Positions 37,868-46,142 of a DNA stretch of 64,000 nt are shown in pieces (position 1 is the first letter of the stretch; each line of letters starts with the position of its first letter). A program made the translations under genes and the position numbers. This DNA is from an uncultured Acidimicrobiales bacterium (lineage in GTDB: Bacteria > Actinomycetota > Acidimicrobiia > Acidimicrobiales > Aldehydirespiratoraceae), in contig CAJQPN010000040.1 in the NCBI GenBank assembly GCA_905480195.1, positions 1-64,000 of the forward strand, in the 5' to 3' direction. The notes beneath the pieces were generated by a model, which saw nothing but the letters and a program-made list of their open reading frames with translations, ran no database searches and was not told the origin of the DNA.

Positions 37868-38701
37868 TCACACCTGTGTTTCGCAGAAGTACGTCCAGGC
37901 GCCACCAAACTTCACTCGCTGGATCGGCAGTCGGCTACGACTGCTGAGCTGGCCTTGCTTGCCCCAGACGTTGAGATGGTCGGCGAAATCGCCCGAAACC
38001 CCGAACGGATCGACGAACGGGCGGTCGGGGGTGGACGTACCTCGGTATTTGATCGCATCGTGGAGCGTGCCCACGAGCGCACGGTGCAGTCGGCGAATCT
38101 CCTGGCTCGACAACGAATTGGACGGGCGGTCATACCTCAAACCGGCCTCGAAGAGGATCTCGTCGGCATAGATGTTGCCGATGCCGACCACAAACGACTC
38201 GTCGGTGAGCAGCGTCTTGAGCTTCACATTGCGCTGCAGGAGCGCACGACCGAACTCCGTCCATGAGATCGGCTCGTCGACAGGGTCAAGACCGAGGCCA
38301 TCGAGTGACGGAACCTCGTCGATCAGCGCCTCGCTGTCAACCACGAATATCTGGGCCGTGCCGCCGGCATCGATCAAACGCAGCTGCCCGTGTTGGGTGA
38401 ACGTGATCACAACCTCGGTGTGATCCTCAATCGCGTCCCGGTTGGCGTTGCGGCGCAGCGAGCCCGACGAGCCGAGGTCGACAACCAGCGTCGATCCACC
38501 GTCGAGACCGATCGTGAGGTACAGCCCACGACGCTCCACTCCGAGGATCTTCATGTCGTCGAACCGACCCGTGAACGACTTGCGGTTCCTGTAGCGACCG
38601 AGCGTTTTCATGCTCATCGCCTCCACAGACCTCACCTTCTTCCCGACGAGGTCGCGATCGAGCTCGCGGCGGACCGTTTCGATTTCCGGCAGCTCAAACA
38701 T
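37868..38701 (-). CDS. Fpg/Nei-family protein lacking catalytic proline and zinc finger
   Basis: A 277-residue protein of the formamidopyrimidine-DNA glycosylase fold. The N-terminus reads MFELPEIETVRREL, where active enzymes have MPELPE: the catalytic N-terminal proline is phenylalanine. The lysine of RRGK is leucine (L60), while the helix-two-turns-helix GIGNIYADEILFEAGL is intact. The C-terminus keeps only one cysteine (YFCETQV) where four zinc ligands are expected. It could bind DNA without base-excision chemistry. It lies next to rnc, where mycobacteria carry fpg, so it appears to be the positional counterpart rather than a stray paralogue. Confidence 0.85.
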   Translation of the reverse strand: MFELPEIETVRRELDRDLVGKKVRSVEAMSMKTLGRYRNRKSFTGRFDDMKILGVERRGLYLTIGLDGGSTLVVDLGSSGSLRRNANRDAIEDHTEVVITFTQHGQLRLIDAGGTAQIFVVDSEALIDEVPSLDGLGLDPVDEPISWTEFGRALLQRNVKLKTLLTDESFVVGIGNIYADEILFEAGLRYDRPSNSLSSQEIRRLHRALVGTLHDAIKYRGTSTPDRPFVDPFGVSGDFADHLNVWGKQGQLSSRSRLPIQRVKFGGAWTYFCETQV

Positions 38702-38704
38702 CGG

Positions 38705-39403
38705 TTACTCCATCCCTGCCGAACGAGCCCCGTACGCGGCTTCTGCCGCTCGCTGCTCGGCTTCTTTTTTCGACGTGCCGTCACCGGCGCCCCGCGCCAC
38801 GCCACCGATCAGAACGGTGGCGTGGAATCGTTTGTGGTGGTCAGGACCGCTCTCGGTCAGTCGATAAACGGGCGGCCCGTACCCGTCTTGGGCGGCTACT
38901 TCTTGCAGCCGCGTCTTGAAGTCGTCGGATCCAGGACGGCGCGCAGCGGTGTCGATGCGATCGGCGAGCATGCTCAAAACGAGGCGACGGGCCGGTTCGA
39001 TCCCGCCGTCCAGATACGCGGCACCGATCACAGCTTCGACTGCGTCGGCGAGGATCGAACCCTTCTCGCGGCCACCAGATGCGTCTTCACCCTTTCCGAG
39101 TCGAAGGTCGGGGCCGATCCCAAGGTCGGCCCCGGCGGCTGCGAGCGCATCCGCCGATACGACTGCCGCGCGAGCCTTGGCCAGCTGGCCCTCAGGTAAG
39201 TCAGGAAACCGGCTGAAGAGGTGGTCGGTGACCACCAGCCCCAACACTGCATCGCCCAGGAACTCGAGGCGTTCATTCGACGGGTCGTCCGGGTGCTCGG
39301 CACACCAGGACCGGTGGGTGAGTGCGTGGGCCAGCAGGGTGGCGTCGGCGAATCGGTAACCGATCCGCTCCTCCAGCGAGGTCGAAGGCGCTACCGCAGG
39401 CAG
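38705..39403 (-). CDS. rnc: Ribonuclease III, no canonical start codon
   Basis: Double-strand-specific endoribonuclease. The conserved N-terminus is complete in frame: LEERIGYRFADATLLAHALTH, then the catalytic NERLEFLGDAVLGLVV, the second acidic site KGSILADAVEAVIGAAYLDGG and a double-stranded RNA-binding domain. The frame opens at 39406, directly after the acpP stop, which is in the same frame. No ATG, GTG or TTG occurs before a GTG inside the catalytic motif. CTG at 39403 or 39376 are the candidate starts; a GGAGGAG stretch begins two bases after the first base of the 39376 codon. The coordinate given is the upstream limit. Confidence 0.85.
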   Translation of the reverse strand: MPAVAPSTSLEERIGYRFADATLLAHALTHRSWCAEHPDDPSNERLEFLGDAVLGLVVTDHLFSRFPDLPEGQLAKARAAVVSADALAAAGADLGIGPDLRLGKGEDASGGREKGSILADAVEAVIGAAYLDGGIEPARRLVLSMLADRIDTAARRPGSDDFKTRLQEVAAQDGYGPPVYRLTESGPDHHKRFHATVLIGGVARGAGDGTSKKEAEQRAAEAAYGARSAGME

Positions 39404-39406
39404 AGC

Positions 39407-39664
39407 TCAGCCCAACTTCGCTACGACGTAGTCGACGGCGTCGCGGACGGTCCTCAGGTCTTCTAAGTCCTCGTCCTCGATACGGAAACCAACAGAGCGC
39501 TCGGCGAGCTCCTCTTCGATCGCCTCGACGAGTTCGATCAGTGCCAACGAGTCCGCATCGAGATCCTCGGCGAACGCATCACCTTCACCGATGGCCGACG
39601 GCTCGATCTCGAGGATCTCGGCCAAGCGGTCCTTCACCAGCGTGAGCACTTCGTCGCGTCCCAT
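39407..39664 (-). CDS. acpP: Acyl carrier protein
   Basis: An 85-residue acidic carrier protein; the serine in DLDADSLALIEL receives 4'-phosphopantetheine and carries growing acyl chains. I chose the ATG at 39664 behind GGAGGGAGAACCC; a longer frame to 39697 is unlikely. It sits between plsX and rnc in a fatty-acid/phospholipid and RNA-processing cluster. A terminator-like hairpin lies 51 bases upstream, so it may have its own promoter or depend on readthrough. Confidence 0.94.
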   Translation of the reverse strand: MGRDEVLTLVKDRLAEILEIEPSAIGEGDAFAEDLDADSLALIELVEAIEEELAERSVGFRIEDEDLEDLRTVRDAVDYVVAKLG

Positions 39665-39714
39665 GGGTTCTCCCTCCACGTGTGTCTCGGCAGGCATACG
39701 CTCTCCATTTGCCC

Positions 39715-39733
39715 AAAAAGCCCCCGAAAGGGC
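39715..39733 (-). terminator. Intrinsic terminator between plsX and acpP
   Basis: On the minus strand GCCC (39733-39730) pairs with GGGGGC (39725-39720) around TTTC, or GCCCT with GGGGC around a TTCG tetraloop, and TTTTT follows at once (39719-39715). This is a textbook compact terminator shape with a rather short stem. Confidence 0.6.
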
Positions 39734-39793
39734 GCAAACACTGCGCGCACCCTACAGGCAATCCGAGCTTGCGCGCTTGTGAATGTGCGCTGC

Positions 39794-40783
39794 TCAGCCC
39801 GGTGCGGCAGCCGAGGTGAGATGGTCGACCATCTCAACTTCAACCATTTCGTGGGCAACCCGGATGGCGTTGACCATCGCTGCGGCGGAACTCGAGCCGT
39901 GAGAGATGACGCACACACCCTTGACGCCGAGCAGCAACGCCCCACCCACCGAGTCGGGATGAAGCTCGGAGACCATCTGATCAAGAGCGGGACCTAGAGC
40001 CGCACCGGCGGCGCGGGTGTCGTCGTCGGTATCGATGGCGACGAGAAGCCGGTTGATCAGGGCCTTCATAGCGCCTTCGAGCGTCTTGAGGGTGACGTTG
40101 CCGGTGAAGCCATCGGTCACGACAACGTCGACTTCATCGGTCATGACATCGCGTCCCTCGACGTTGCCGATCCACTCGCAGCCGGCCTTTGCAGCCCAAA
40201 CAGGGTCGCTGAGATGTTCGAAGCACTCCTTGACGAACGGACTGCCCTTCCCGGCTTCCTCGCCGATCGAGAGCAGGCCGACCTTCGGGCGGTCGATCGC
40301 AAAACGGTCACGCGCATAGACCCCGCCCATCTGGGCAAACTCGACCAGCCATTCGGGACGGCACTCTGCGTTCGCTCCGGCGTCGAGCAGGGTGGTCGGG
40401 GTACCCCCGGGGACAGGAATGGGTGTGGCGATCGACGGACGATTGATGCCCTTGATGCGACCCATCCGCAGCAGAGCGGATGCCATCGTTGCACCGGTAT
40501 TGCCAGCCGAGACCATTGCGGAAGCTGCGCCGTCGCGCACCGCCTCGGCGGCGCGAACCAGCGACGAGTCCTTCATTTTGCGAACACTTGACCCTGGCTC
40601 GGCATCCATCGCGATGACTTCGGACGCTTCGATGATCGAGAGGCCGTCGGTGTCGCCCATTTCGCCTGGGCGCCCGACAAGGACGATCGGAATCCCGAAC
40701 TCGCGGTGCGCGCGCTTGGCTCCGTCGACGATGGCTGCAGGCGCGAAGTCGCCGCCCATGGCGTCGACTGCGATCGGCAGCAT
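39794..40783 (-). CDS. plsX: Phosphate acyltransferase PlsX
   Basis: Makes acyl-phosphate from acyl-ACP for phospholipid synthesis. The 329-residue protein starts MLPIAVDAMGGDFAP, the family signature, and contains AMVSAGNTGATMASAL and the VVTDGFTGNVTLKTLEG stretch. The ATG at 40783 lies five bases after the rpmF stop; the longer in-frame extension overlaps rpmF and is not real. An rpmF-plsX-acpP-rnc order is widespread in bacteria. Confidence 0.96.
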   Translation of the reverse strand: MLPIAVDAMGGDFAPAAIVDGAKRAHREFGIPIVLVGRPGEMGDTDGLSIIEASEVIAMDAEPGSSVRKMKDSSLVRAAEAVRDGAASAMVSAGNTGATMASALLRMGRIKGINRPSIATPIPVPGGTPTTLLDAGANAECRPEWLVEFAQMGGVYARDRFAIDRPKVGLLSIGEEAGKGSPFVKECFEHLSDPVWAAKAGCEWIGNVEGRDVMTDEVDVVVTDGFTGNVTLKTLEGAMKALINRLLVAIDTDDDTRAAGAALGPALDQMVSELHPDSVGGALLLGVKGVCVISHGSSSAAAMVNAIRVAHEMVEVEMVDHLTSAAAPG

Positions 40784-40788
40784 GGAGA

Positions 40789-40968
40789 TCAGTCGACCTC
40801 GACGGCCTGACGGCCGGCATACCAACCGCAGTTGCCGCAGGCTCGATGCGGTCGCTTGGCTGCGTCGCAGCGGGGGCAGGTAGAACGGGCCGTACGGCCG
40901 ACCCGCCACGCAGAGGCCTTTCGGCTGCGACTCTTCGACTTGGACATCTTCCGCTTCGGGACAGCCAT
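40789..40968 (-). CDS. rpmF: 50S ribosomal protein L32
   Basis: A 59-residue ribosomal protein. The sequence begins MAVPKRKMSKSKSRSRKASAW and has two cysteine pairs (CPRC and CGNC), the zinc-binding form of L32. An AGGA site stands nine bases before the ATG. It leads directly into plsX, with five bases between, as in many bacteria. Confidence 0.96.
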   Translation of the reverse strand: MAVPKRKMSKSKSRSRKASAWRVGRTARSTCPRCDAAKRPHRACGNCGWYAGRQAVEVD

Positions 40969-41058
40969 GATGCGATTCCTGTGTGCGATCGGGTATCGGC
41001 GAGTACGGCCGACGAGAACACTGAATGTTAGCGACGAACCCGTCGTGCACCTACCGCT

Positions 41059-41604
41059 TCAGCAGTGATCCTCGCCGACCTCACTGGCGACGTCATCGAA
41101 TGCGAGAGCGTCGAGCGCCGCCCATCGCGGATCGCGCTGCGGCTCGTCTGATTCCGGCCCGTCGGTTCCCTCAGCTGGACCGGTCGGGAAACGATCGGTG
41201 TCCGGTCCGGTGCAATCGTCTCGACACAGTGGGGCCAACGGAAGAGCAAGGAGGGCCAGTTCGCGGACGACGGGTACGAGGTCGATGCGTTCGTCTTCGA
41301 TGGGCCATGTCTCGCCTTCGGTTGGATGCCGCTCAAAGATCTCGCGTAGCTCGATCTGGAACGGCTCGTCGACGTCGTCGAGGCAGCGGCGACAGGTCGC
41401 CCGCGAGACGCCGCTGACGTTGCCGCTGACCACAATCCCCTCGGTAGCGGCCTCAACCACGACGTCGACGGCGAGCAAACCTCCCACGACCGACCTGTCC
41501 CCGACCTCGGTATCGGAAAGCGCAAGGTCTGCCCTGACCGGGCGCCGGGTCCCGGTTCGCCGCTGGAGTTCGACGATGTCGACGACGAGGGTCGACTGGA
41601 CCAT
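41059..41604 (-). CDS. YceD/DUF177 family protein
   Basis: A 181-residue protein of the YceD family, which sits beside rpmF in most bacteria and is implicated in 23S rRNA accumulation. The conserved CRRCLDDV motif and a later cysteine (LCRDDC) are present, and the C-terminus has DPRWAALDAL. The ATG at 41604 shares its A with the stop of the SepIVA-like gene (TGATG), so translation is coupled. The frame extends upstream, but only over the neighbouring gene. Confidence 0.92.
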   Translation of the reverse strand: MVQSTLVVDIVELQRRTGTRRPVRADLALSDTEVGDRSVVGGLLAVDVVVEAATEGIVVSGNVSGVSRATCRRCLDDVDEPFQIELREIFERHPTEGETWPIEDERIDLVPVVRELALLALPLAPLCRDDCTGPDTDRFPTGPAEGTDGPESDEPQRDPRWAALDALAFDDVASEVGEDHC

Positions 41605-42185
41605 CAATCGTCCTGGTCGAAGAGGCCCTCGGAACGCTGAGGCTCCTCGGGTGTGACAGGCGCGGGCTCGGCTTGCGGCTCGGCGCCCTGCAGCCGGGCT
41701 CGGCCGGATGCGACCGTCTTCATGGTGCGTTCGAGCACGATCTCCATTGCGCCGAGCTTCTGATCGCACCAGTCCTCGGTCTCGAGTTTCAGCTCGCGGG
41801 CGTGGTCCTCGGCTGCGGCCACGATGCGCCGGGCCCGTTCCTCGGCAGCCTTCACCAGTTCGGTGCGGAGCACCCGCCTCTCGGCCTCAGCTCGAGCCGT
41901 CGCAATGAGTTGGTCGCCTTCGGCCTGCACCTTTGCGAGGAAGTCGTTGCGCTCCTTGAGCAGCCAACGAGCTGCGCGCAACTCGCCGGGAAGCCCTTGG
42001 GCAGCGGCCTGAAGCACGGCCAGAAGCTCTTCCTTGTTGATCATCGACGATGCCGAGAGTGGCATCGGACGCGCCTGCTCGACGAGCTCGATTGCCTGAC
42101 GGATCAGTGCCTCCGCCTGGGGGCTGCGGTACTCGGGAGGGCCCCCGGCCGCACCCGACTCCGCCAACGGTGGCTGATCACTCAC
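41604..42185 (-). CDS. SepIVA-like DivIVA-related coiled-coil protein
   Basis: A 193-residue, Ala/Glu/Arg-rich protein predicted to form a long coiled coil from about residue 50 to 165 (LLKERNDFLAKVQAEGD, then repeated AEAERR/AAEERARR). Position and composition match mycobacterial SepIVA (Rv2927c), a DivIVA-like septation protein next to YceD. Its GTG start overlaps the coaD stop by four bases (GTGA), and its own stop overlaps yceD by one. The match is by context and general features, so the name is tentative. Confidence 0.75.
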   Translation of the reverse strand: MSDQPPLAESGAAGGPPEYRSPQAEALIRQAIELVEQARPMPLSASSMINKEELLAVLQAAAQGLPGELRAARWLLKERNDFLAKVQAEGDQLIATARAEAERRVLRTELVKAAEERARRIVAAAEDHARELKLETEDWCDQKLGAMEIVLERTMKTVASGRARLQGAEPQAEPAPVTPEEPQRSEGLFDQDD

Positions 42186-42661
42186 GCGTATCGTTCCTTG
42201 ATCCGGCGATTGACGCCGTCGGGCACCATCTTGGATACGTCCCCGCCGAACTTTGCGATCTCACGAATGAACTTCGACGCAACGAACGAGGACTTCGACA
42301 TCGACGGGATGAAGATGGTGTGCACGCCCGAAACGGCGTTGTTCATCTGCGCCATCTGGAGTTCGTTCTCGAAGTCGGAGACGGCTCGCAGACCCTTGAT
42401 GATGAACGACGCTCCGAGTTCGATGGCGAGATCAACGACCAGTGAGGAGAACATGGTGACCTCGACGTTGCCGAGGTGTTCGACGGCCTCTTCGATCATC
42501 GCCTGGCGTTCTCCGAGGTCGAAGGCACCGCCCCCTTTCTGCGGGTTGCGCATGGCGGCGACCACGACCTCGTCGAACAGTTCCGAGGCGGTGGAAATGA
42601 TCTCAATATGGCCGTTGTGCACAGGATCGAAGGATCCGGGGTACAGAACACGGGTGGTCAC
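42182..42661 (-). CDS. coaD: Pantetheine-phosphate adenylyltransferase
   Basis: Makes dephospho-CoA from ATP and 4'-phosphopantetheine. Of 159 residues, the N-terminus has YPGSFDPVHNGHIEII with the nucleotidyl-transferase HxGH. KGLRAVSDFENELQMAQMN and the SSFVASKFIREIAKFGGDVS motif follow. The GTG start is embedded in the rsmD stop (GTGA overlap), the usual coupling of rsmD and coaD. Confidence 0.96.
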   Translation of the reverse strand: MTTRVLYPGSFDPVHNGHIEIISTASELFDEVVVAAMRNPQKGGGAFDLGERQAMIEEAVEHLGNVEVTMFSSLVVDLAIELGASFIIKGLRAVSDFENELQMAQMNNAVSGVHTIFIPSMSKSSFVASKFIREIAKFGGDVSKMVPDGVNRRIKERYA

Positions 42662-43194
42662 TCTTCTTCTTCCCCTCGTGGGCCTGCCGTGGCGAGCGTC
42701 ACCACGGTACCCCCGTATCTCTTCACCCTGTGAACAACCCATCCGAAAGGAGGGTTCACCTCGCGATCGGACTCGATGACGACGGTGCCTGATTCGATGC
42801 TCGACAGCAACGTATCCCACCCGTCGAAGCCGTACGGTGGGTCCAGCAAGATCAAGTCGTATTCGCCCACCGACTCCAGATGCCGGAGGCCATCGCCTGC
42901 GATCACCGTGCACTGCGATCCGATCATCAAGGTCTCGACGTTCTCCCGCAGCGCCGCCAAAGCCGCCCGGTCCTGTTCGATGAATGTTGCGTGCTTCGCG
43001 CTACGACTCAACGCTTCGATCCCGAGTGCTCCGGAGCCGGCGAAGAGGTCGAGCACACGCGCACCGTCGATCGCATCGAGCGAAAACAGCGAGTTGAACA
43101 TTGCTTCCCGCACCCGCTCCGATGTCGGGCGGGTGTCCTCCCCCTCCGGGCAGACCAGCTTTCGGCCACCGAGCGCTCCGGCAACAACACGCAT
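42658..43194 (-). CDS. rsmD: 16S rRNA (guanine966-N2)-methyltransferase
   Basis: A SAM-dependent methyltransferase of 178 residues. It starts MRVVAGALGGRKLVCPEG and has TRPTSERVREAMFN, the SAM site LDLFAGSGALGIEALSR and the catalytic DPPYG. The ATG at 43194 is favoured over long upstream extensions that are antisense to other genes. It heads an rsmD-coaD-sepIVA-like-yceD chain with overlapping stops and starts. Confidence 0.95.
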   Translation of the reverse strand: MRVVAGALGGRKLVCPEGEDTRPTSERVREAMFNSLFSLDAIDGARVLDLFAGSGALGIEALSRSAKHATFIEQDRAALAALRENVETLMIGSQCTVIAGDGLRHLESVGEYDLILLDPPYGFDGWDTLLSSIESGTVVIESDREVNPPFGWVVHRVKRYGGTVVTLATAGPRGEEEE

Positions 43195-43236
43195 GGCCGC
43201 CAGTGTGCCGCAAGATCGGGCCGGTACGGTCAGGTT

Positions 43237-43404
43237 ATGCCCGTGCCCCAAATGATCACCTGTGTCGATTGCGGTGGCGAGTGCTCGCTGATCAGCTACG
43301 AGCCGGACGAGGGATGGGAGTCCGGCGACATCGTCGCCTTCCGATGCCGCGACTGCCTCGACCGCTGGGACGTCGAGCTCACTGCCGACGACATCGACGA
43401 CTAG
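43237..43404 (+). CDS. Small zinc-ribbon protein
   Basis: A 55-residue protein with two cysteine pairs: CVDC at residues 9-12 and CRDC near 38-41, separated by an acidic stretch, ending in an Asp-rich tail. This is a zinc-ribbon layout. It is divergent from rsmD with 42 bases between starts. I know no function; its length and cysteine spacing suggest a real gene rather than chance. Confidence 0.7.
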   Translation: MPVPQMITCVDCGGECSLISYEPDEGWESGDIVAFRCRDCLDRWDVELTADDIDD

Positions 43405-43423
43405 CGCCGGTTCGACCCACGCG

Positions 43424-44842
43424 TCAGCGATCCAGAGCGGAGATTGCCTCGGTGATAGGATCGAGGTGCTGATGAATCTGAGCCTCGATCGCAGAAAGCC
43501 GGGCGTAACGCTCGGTGTTGTCGGCGATGGGCACGAAGGTCTCGTCACGTTGCACGAGCAGGTCGACCGCCTCGGCCGGCGACGACCACACCTCGGCGTA
43601 GAGACCGGCATGCACGGCGCAACCGATCGCAGCCGATGAACGCAGACGGTTCCGGCTGACCGGGACACCTTGAACGTCGGCAAGGATCTGCATCATGACT
43701 TCGGAGTTGGCGCCCCCGCCGCTCACGACCAGTTCGTTGAAGGGTCGGGCGAGTTCGAGAGCCATCGGGTCCATGTGGGTCTTCAGTCGCAGCGCGATGC
43801 CCTCAAGAATCGACCGGTACACATGGGCTCGGTTGTGGCGGCCGTCGAAGCCGATCATCGCTCCTTTCCGAAACGGCGCATGGGGCGGGGCGGCCCAGTC
43901 GTGCACGGTCAGCAGACCTTCAGAACCTGGCAAGACTGCCGCCGCTTCGGTGTCGAGTTCGCGCTCGGACGCCCCCGCACCGAACTGATCACGGAACCAA
44001 CTGACGCTCCACATACCGCGACGAACACCCCAGCACTCGTGGAGGTACTGGCCCGGAATCGCGGCCTGGAACGTCCAAAAGGATTCAGCATCAACGACGT
44101 GTGCTGCGCCGTGCGTCATGGCCGCGATGTAGGTGCCAAGCGAGATCAGACCAACACCAGGGTCTAGTGCCCCCGAACCGAGGGCCTCGACGGCCTTGTC
44201 GTGCGCCGTAGCGATGACCGGGAGCCCTTCGGGCAGCCCAAGCTCGGCAGCGACCGACGCAGTGAGCCCGCCGATTTTCTCCCCTGGTTTGACGAGGTCG
44301 AAGACCTGGTCGCGTCGGAGCCGGCATGCATTCCATCGTTCAGGGTCTGTAGACCAGTCGAGCGCGAGATCGTCGATCGGCCACCATCCGATGAGGTTTG
44401 CGCACGTGTCGACGTGCGCTCCGGTCAGACGGAACCCGATGTAGCCGGAGCTCGTAGTGACGTGGCTGACCTCACCGTATTCGGACTCGTGAGCGTGAGG
44501 ATGATCAAGGCGTTCGTCCATCCAGTTGATCACAGGGTGGGCAAGGGACCCATCGGCGCGAAGCAAGACCCGGCAGCAGCGGATGACACAGATCGCCATC
44601 GCGGCAATCGCGGCAGTGTCGTGCCCGGCCGCCGTGAACGCAGCGACGGCATCGCGGAACGCTGCGATGGTGCCGTCCCACAGATCGTCGGCGGGGTGGA
44701 CCGCTCGGTTGGGAGACGGAATCTCGAGTTCCCGGAGCGCTTGCCGACCCTGCGCAACGACCTCGCCCGACTCGGAGAAGATGAGTACTTTTGCGCTCTG
44801 GGTCCCGATGTCGACCCCGATCACGAACCGCTGCTCGGTCAT
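43424..44842 (-). CDS. FGGY-family carbohydrate kinase
   Basis: A 472-residue sugar or polyol kinase. The N-terminal phosphate-1 motif FVIGVDIGTQSAKVLIF and the C-terminal ELVVSGGGANSEVMMQILADV are typical of xylulokinase/gluconokinase relatives, as is the AHDKAVEALGSGALDPG core. The substrate cannot be assigned. It is divergent from an MFS transporter gene; an FAD oxidase and an SDR lie beyond that, suggesting one catabolic locus. Confidence 0.9.
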   Translation of the reverse strand: MTEQRFVIGVDIGTQSAKVLIFSESGEVVAQGRQALRELEIPSPNRAVHPADDLWDGTIAAFRDAVAAFTAAGHDTAAIAAMAICVIRCCRVLLRADGSLAHPVINWMDERLDHPHAHESEYGEVSHVTTSSGYIGFRLTGAHVDTCANLIGWWPIDDLALDWSTDPERWNACRLRRDQVFDLVKPGEKIGGLTASVAAELGLPEGLPVIATAHDKAVEALGSGALDPGVGLISLGTYIAAMTHGAAHVVDAESFWTFQAAIPGQYLHECWGVRRGMWSVSWFRDQFGAGASERELDTEAAAVLPGSEGLLTVHDWAAPPHAPFRKGAMIGFDGRHNRAHVYRSILEGIALRLKTHMDPMALELARPFNELVVSGGGANSEVMMQILADVQGVPVSRNRLRSSAAIGCAVHAGLYAEVWSSPAEAVDLLVQRDETFVPIADNTERYARLSAIEAQIHQHLDPITEAISALDR

Positions 44843-44984
44843 AGCGGAGCAAACTAGCGGTGACGCTGCCCTGCCACCTTACGGTCGCCTCAAGCCCGGT
44901 CGATGAAATCACGGTACCGCTCGGGATGAACGTCGCTCAGCGGGAAATGAGTCGCCCTGGTTCGGGCGTGAGAGGCTCACCCCG

Positions 44985-46142
44985 ATGCGTGACGGGGCCA
45001 GCGAAGCGATCCTGACCTTGAAGACACTGCCGTTCCTCGTCGGTGGCTTTCTCGGCCCGTTCGGCACGATGGTCGTGATCTCGATCTACCCAGAGTTGCG
45101 CGACGCATTCGATGCATCCAACGCTGCCGTCACGTGGTCGTTCTCGGGCTACCTCTTCGCGATGGCGGTGTGCCTGCTGGTCTCCGGAACGATCGGCGAA
45201 CGCTACGGCCGAAAACGGGTCACGCGAATCACGTTCGTTGTCTATGCGGCGGCGTCGATCATCGCAGCGGTCACGCCCACGCTCGGCTTGTTCATTGCCG
45301 CCCGAGTCGTGATGGGTGCCGCCAACGCGTTCATCACGCCGCTCTTGATCGCCGGACTCTCCGAGATCATCGAGGAACACCGTCTCGGCCGTGCTGTCGG
45401 GGTCTACGCCGGTTTTCAGGCCGCTGGAGCGGCAGTCGCTCCGTTCGCCTCGGGACTGATGGCCGAATTCGATTGGCGGTGGACATTCGTCCTCGTCGCC
45501 GCCGTGTCGATCCTCCTCAGCCTCAGGCCCGCCCCGGGCGAGCCACGACATTCGCTGAACGCGCCACCGATCCACCCGCTCTTTCGGCTTCCAATGACGC
45601 GACTGTGGCTCGGCGCGTTCACTGCTGCAGCTGGCCCGATGGGCCTAGCCGTGCTGGTCGGGGTTCGGCTGCGCGATCAACTCGACGTCTCCTCGTCGGG
45701 TACGGGAACGATCCTGCTCGCGTCCGGGCTCCTCACCATGGCGACAAGTCCGCTGTGGGGCACAGCCATCGATCGCCTCGGCGGTCGACGGGCTTCAGCC
45801 CTGAGCCTCGGAGCGACTGCCACCATTGGATCCACACTCGGTTTCTTCGGCGATGTCGGTGCGTTCATCGTCGTGTGGCTGCTGCTGTCAACCGTCGTCG
45901 GCCTGATTCCGTTGAATCTGCAGCGCCTCGCAGCGATCGCAGTGCCCGAGAACCGCGGCGGTGCGCTCAGTTCCGTGCTCGCGTTCCGCTTCTTCGGTCA
46001 CGCTGCTGGCCCGCTCGTGTTCATTCCTCTGCTCGAATGGTCGAGCTCAACGGCGCTGGCGGTCGCCTCGGGGCTGGGACTGATCACCCTTGCCGTGTAC
46101 GTCGCTGCCGAGCACCCGCAGGGTCAGTCCTCGACCGGGTAG
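44985..46142 (+). CDS. MFS transporter
   Basis: A 385-residue major-facilitator protein with about 11-12 hydrophobic helices. The loop motif GTIGERYGRKRVTR between helices 2 and 3 and a second-half GTAIDRLGGRRASAL confirm the fold. A GAGAGG site precedes the ATG. It is divergent from the FGGY kinase and converges on the FAD oxidase, whose end it overlaps by 19 bases. Likely substrate: the polyol or sugar used by its neighbours (inference). Confidence 0.92.
   Translation: MRDGASEAILTLKTLPFLVGGFLGPFGTMVVISIYPELRDAFDASNAAVTWSFSGYLFAMAVCLLVSGTIGERYGRKRVTRITFVVYAAASIIAAVTPTLGLFIAARVVMGAANAFITPLLIAGLSEIIEEHRLGRAVGVYAGFQAAGAAVAPFASGLMAEFDWRWTFVLVAAVSILLSLRPAPGEPRHSLNAPPIHPLFRLPMTRLWLGAFTAAAGPMGLAVLVGVRLRDQLDVSSSGTGTILLASGLLTMATSPLWGTAIDRLGGRRASALSLGATATIGSTLGFFGDVGAFIVVWLLLSTVVGLIPLNLQRLAAIAVPENRGGALSSVLAFRFFGHAAGPLVFIPLLEWSSSTALAVASGLGLITLAVYVAAEHPQGQSSTG

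Noticed and set aside
38705-39247. RNase III starting at the GTG at 39247
   Set aside because: This would begin in the middle of the catalytic motif and drop the conserved residues of the first helices.
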